Positions 61,352 through 64,000 of a stretch of 64,000 nucleotides of DNA are shown here, in pieces. The stretch is from Planctomycetota bacterium (GTDB taxonomy: Bacteria > Planctomycetota > Phycisphaerae > UBA1845 > UTPLA1). The notes beneath the pieces are model-generated. The model did not search any database, was not told the origin of the DNA, and saw only the letters and a list, made by a program, of their open reading frames with translations. The DNA lies in the NCBI GenBank assembly GCA_003576905.1, contig QEVG01000007.1, positions 62,001 to 126,000 on the forward strand. The letters run 5' to 3'. The position numbers and the translations under genes were made by a program. Each line of letters opens with the position of its first letter. The first letter of the stretch is position 1.

Positions 61352-62347
61352 TCAAGGTTTTCTTGAAGATGTGATGGGCGGTGAAACCTTCAAAGCCTGT
61401 TTGTCAGGATTACCCACAAAAGGGCTCGCCATCTTTCCAAGCACCCATTCCGTCCACGTTTCCTTTCCGCTGTCCAGGTGCGACGTGATCGCGTCGAAGT
61501 ACGGCCGCGAGGCCTCGTCGAGGCAGGAGATGGCCCCCTGCTGCTGCACGCGGTGGATTGTCTCACCGTACGATTGAAAGATCGTCTCGGAGAGCGCGTC
61601 CGCCGTAGCGTTGCCGACCGCGAAGGCGGCGCCGACGGCTTTGCCCGCCGTCTTCTCCAGGTCCAGGGTCATCAGGCCAACGATCGATTCCACCGCGACC
61701 CCGTCCCGCCGGGCGATCGACTCCATCTTTGCCCAGAGATTGTCCATGCGCGGCAGAAGGTCCGTCGCCCCCTTGAACACACCCGCGTACCCCCGCGTCA
61801 GATCGTCGCGCAGCTTCGTCAGCGAATCGACATCCACCGGCGGCAGGTCGAACACCTGCGCGGTGTCCTTGCCCGCCCGGCCCAGGGCGGTGAGCAGGTC
61901 GTCGATCTCCCGTACCTCGGTCTCCGCGCTGATGACACCTTCGGCCTTCAGTTCCTGCACGAGCATTGATAGGTACACCTTCGAACCCTGAGCCATATCG
62001 CTCAAAAACGCGAACACCCAGAGCGGCGAAAGGTGCATCGCGAACAGCCCCGCGGCGTTGATGACGTTGCCCGCCAGCGCCCGCTGCACGAAGTTCTCCG
62101 GCAGCGTCGCCTGCTGCCCGGCGGGGTACGCCCCCTGCACCTCGGCCACCTTCTCAATGAAGAACCGCTGCGCGTTCCCGATCATCGCCGTGTAAGCCGT
62201 CGTGCGCCGGAGCGGCTCGGGAATGAGCGTGTCGGTCAGCAGCTTCGACGCCCCGCCCACCGCCGCCGCCGCCGACCGAACCAGCCGCTCCGGAAGACTC
62301 AGCGTATAGCCGAACGCCCTGAACATGTCGTTGAATGAGAGCGCCAT
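61352..62347 (-). CDS. Conserved-looking protein of unknown function
   Basis: 331 residues from an ATG preceded by GGAG. Mostly helical, with one clear hydrophobic segment (about 95-115, AGLFAMHLSPLWVFAFL) and amphipathic helices (LLTALGRAGKDTAQVFDLPPVD, VVESIVGLMTLDLEKTAGKAVGAAFAVG). Its ends are polar. I do not recognise it; a membrane-associated or granule-associated (phasin-like) role would fit but is speculation. It is followed at once by a G12 tract and two exported paralogues. Confidence 0.6.
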   Translation of the reverse strand: MALSFNDMFRAFGYTLSLPERLVRSAAAAVGGASKLLTDTLIPEPLRRTTAYTAMIGNAQRFFIEKVAEVQGAYPAGQQATLPENFVQRALAGNVINAAGLFAMHLSPLWVFAFLSDMAQGSKVYLSMLVQELKAEGVISAETEVREIDDLLTALGRAGKDTAQVFDLPPVDVDSLTKLRDDLTRGYAGVFKGATDLLPRMDNLWAKMESIARRDGVAVESIVGLMTLDLEKTAGKAVGAAFAVGNATADALSETIFQSYGETIHRVQQQGAISCLDEASRPYFDAITSHLDSGKETWTEWVLGKMASPFVGNPDKQALKVSPPITSSRKP

Positions 62348-62458
62348 GTGAATCTCCATATCACGACTTGTGCGTCCGGCCGGGATTATCCCCTGTGAGC
62401 CGGTTAGAAAACGCGCTCCGGATTCTAATCACCCGCCCATTCGCCGAACGGCATGCCG

Positions 62459-63328
62459 TTAATTCAATTGATCCGCGGCCGGAAGAAACCATTCCTCCCC
62501 CCACGCCAGCCGCCCGTGCAGAAACAGCGCCCCGATTGCCACCGGCGCGATCAACCCGCACGACTTGATGAACGGCACGATCGCATCCGGCTCATTTGCC
62601 AGTGACACAATGTCGTCGTGTTCATCGCACGCTTCGGCCTCGTCCCAGCGCCGGTACAGCTCATCCGCCGTCAGATTCAGCCGCGCCTCGAACAGCATCT
62701 CCGGCTGGTGGATCTCCTTGTCGCGGATCATCCCGACGCATGCGAACTCACTCAGCTCCCGCCGCGAAAGCCCCAGCTCCTCCGTCAGCTCCCGCGCCAC
62801 GCTGGCAAACGCGTCAATCGAGCCGTCCGCCGCGCGGTCCGCGGCCTCCAGCGCGCCCCCGAACGTATGCACGTGCGCCGCGTGAAACGACACCCGGTCC
62901 GACCGCCGCCCGTAACAGATACGGTTGTCCACCGTCAACAGCGTCGCCGTTGTGCCCACTGCATTAGAAAACATCTCCCAGCCGTACTTCGACAGGTGCC
63001 GGCCCCCGAAGAGGTTCGTCCCGACAAAGTCCCGGTAACACGTCGGCCCGACCGTCAACTCGAACACCTCCTCGTCCGCGCCCGAGCCACCTCCGGCCCG
63101 CTGAATCGCATGACCGACATATCTGAGCAGTTCGCCGTTAAACAGAACGCGATTCGTTCCCTGCGCCAGCCGAAGCTGCCGCTGCCACTCCGCCTCGATC
63201 GCCGCATCCAGTTCCGCCGTCGACGGACGTGGACGCGCGTCGAATCTCACCCGCACCTTGTCCGGGCGAAACCACCCGCAGGCCAGTATGTCGAACGGCA
63301 GGGCGCCCATACCCGTACTCATAATCAT
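62459..63328 (-). CDS. Nudix-superfamily protein (NUDT22-like)
   Basis: 289 residues. A Nudix box is seen at about residues 155-185: FGGALEAADRAADGSIDAFASVARELTEELGL, which keeps the G, REL and EE core with a longer insertion. The N-terminal domain (VGPTCYRDFVGTNLFGG, SKYGWEMFSNAVGTTATLLTVD) resembles the pattern of NUDT22-type nucleotide-sugar hydrolases. The substrate is uncertain; a UDP-sugar is a guess from that likeness. GGGAG lies before the first ATG of three in frame. Confidence 0.7.
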   Translation of the reverse strand: MIMSTGMGALPFDILACGWFRPDKVRVRFDARPRPSTAELDAAIEAEWQRQLRLAQGTNRVLFNGELLRYVGHAIQRAGGGSGADEEVFELTVGPTCYRDFVGTNLFGGRHLSKYGWEMFSNAVGTTATLLTVDNRICYGRRSDRVSFHAAHVHTFGGALEAADRAADGSIDAFASVARELTEELGLSRRELSEFACVGMIRDKEIHQPEMLFEARLNLTADELYRRWDEAEACDEHDDIVSLANEPDAIVPFIKSCGLIAPVAIGALFLHGRLAWGEEWFLPAADQLN

Positions 63329-63559
63329 GCCGGCTCCCTCTTCACAATTCCGGACCGCCGCGAAATCTAACCCCGTCCCATGCGTCCGTCCCCTTCCAGG
63401 CTCAGGAGATTCAGGGACGAATTACCCCGTCCGCCCGATTCTTGTCAAAAGCACGTGGCGGCGAGTATATTTATGTAGCCTGAGGGTGGGTGACATACCC
63501 GGCTCCGGCAATCATCCCCCGCCGTCCAGGACCCTGCCTCGCCGAAGGACGAACAAACC

Positions 63560-64000
63560 ATGACTCCCGCAATCAAGCCCTCTGCGTCGCCCGCGCGCCG
63601 CTCGTCGGTCGCACGAGCCCTCGGTCTTCTGCTCGCGCCCCTGGCCCTCATCGCCATCTGCGGAGGCTGCAACACGGGGCCCGCAGAGCAACAGAATAGC
63701 GGCGCCTCCGGCGAGTTCGGCGCGCCCGTCGGCTCCCCTGCGCCGCAGGCCGACGGCGCCCTCGGCGCAGCCGATGCCGCCGCCCGCGAAATCGAGGAAG
63801 CGGACGTCGTCAAGGTCGTCGGCGACAAGGTCTACGCGCTGAACAGGTACAAGGGCCTCTTCATCATCAGCGTGGCCAACCCCAACGCGCCGAGCATCCT
63901 CGGCAAGCTCGACCTCCGCGGCCGCGGTGTCGAAATGTACGTCGTTGGCGCGCAGGTCTTCGCCCTTCTTTCCGCCGATTACTATTTTCCTTATATCGAA
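63560..64000 (+). CDS. Partial beta-propeller lipoprotein, N-terminal part
   Basis: The window ends inside this gene; about 147 residues are visible. The signal peptide (ARALGLLLAPLALIAICGGC) ends in a lipobox-like Cys. The mature region starts with an acidic linker, then REIEEADVVKVVGDKVYALNRYKGLFIISV, LGKLDLRGRGVEMYVVGAQVFALL, matching proteins with a C-terminal beta-propeller domain (Beta_propel type). The function is unknown. It faces the divergent Nudix gene. Confidence 0.75.
   Translation, partial: MTPAIKPSASPARRSSVARALGLLLAPLALIAICGGCNTGPAEQQNSGASGEFGAPVGSPAPQADGALGAADAAAREIEEADVVKVVGDKVYALNRYKGLFIISVANPNAPSILGKLDLRGRGVEMYVVGAQVFALLSADYYFPYIE

Overview
The window is GC-rich bacterial DNA, most likely from a planctomycete of the Phycisphaerae type. 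This is inferred from several exported proteins that end in dockerin/EF-hand-like repeats, from DCNxNGxxDxCDI-type repeats, HAF and FG-GAP repeat proteins, a very large PQQ/TPR propeller protein, a divergent sigma-70 factor and an ECF sigma/anti-sigma/PDZ module. No rRNA, tRNA, CRISPR array or insertion sequence was found. Genes lie on both strands with short gaps.

Positions 1-22,400 hold housekeeping and envelope genes: two methyltransferases, a CNNM/CBS protein, a B12-dependent ribonucleotide reductase (nrdJ) behind a strong sigma-70 promoter and a folded leader, the ECF sigma/anti-sigma/PDZ set, a divergent sigma factor, a pseudo-receiver, an aspartate aminotransferase, two surface repeat proteins, a Bax-inhibitor-like membrane protein, serS, and a decayed nucleotidyltransferase beside its intact small partner.

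Positions 22,491-38,930 (all minus strand) form a [NiFe]-hydrogenase locus. In transcription order: a stand-alone HypF C-terminal domain, hypC, hypD, hypE, a response regulator and a RegB-like sensor kinase; then the four structural subunits of a group 3b NAD(P)-linked cytosolic hydrogenase (hydB, hydG, hydD, hydA) with a small unknown gene inserted; then the maturation protease, hypA, an NAD-type malic enzyme and hypB; then a cytidylate-kinase-like protein, a cytochrome b561-like membrane protein and a Cys/Met-metabolism PLP enzyme. Four close matches to the RpoN (sigma-54) promoter, each with exact GG-N10-GC spacing, lie just upstream of hypF, hydB, the protease gene and the kinase-like gene. 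They imply one RpoN-controlled hydrogen regulon that extends to genes not usually tied to hydrogenases. This is the most notable system in the window.

Positions 39,231-64,000 hold a halogenase-like flavoenzyme with a condensation-type acyltransferase, glutamate dehydrogenase, a HAF/dockerin protein, a heptaheme cytochrome c, small Cys-rich exported proteins, a DCN-repeat/dockerin protein, a 1474-residue PQQ/TPR protein, a lipoprotein, a cysteine desulfurase, a GH57/GT4 glucan pair, a tandem pair of unrecognised Cys-rich exported paralogues, a conserved unknown, a Nudix protein and the start of a beta-propeller lipoprotein. All functional calls rest on motifs read by eye; no database search was possible.
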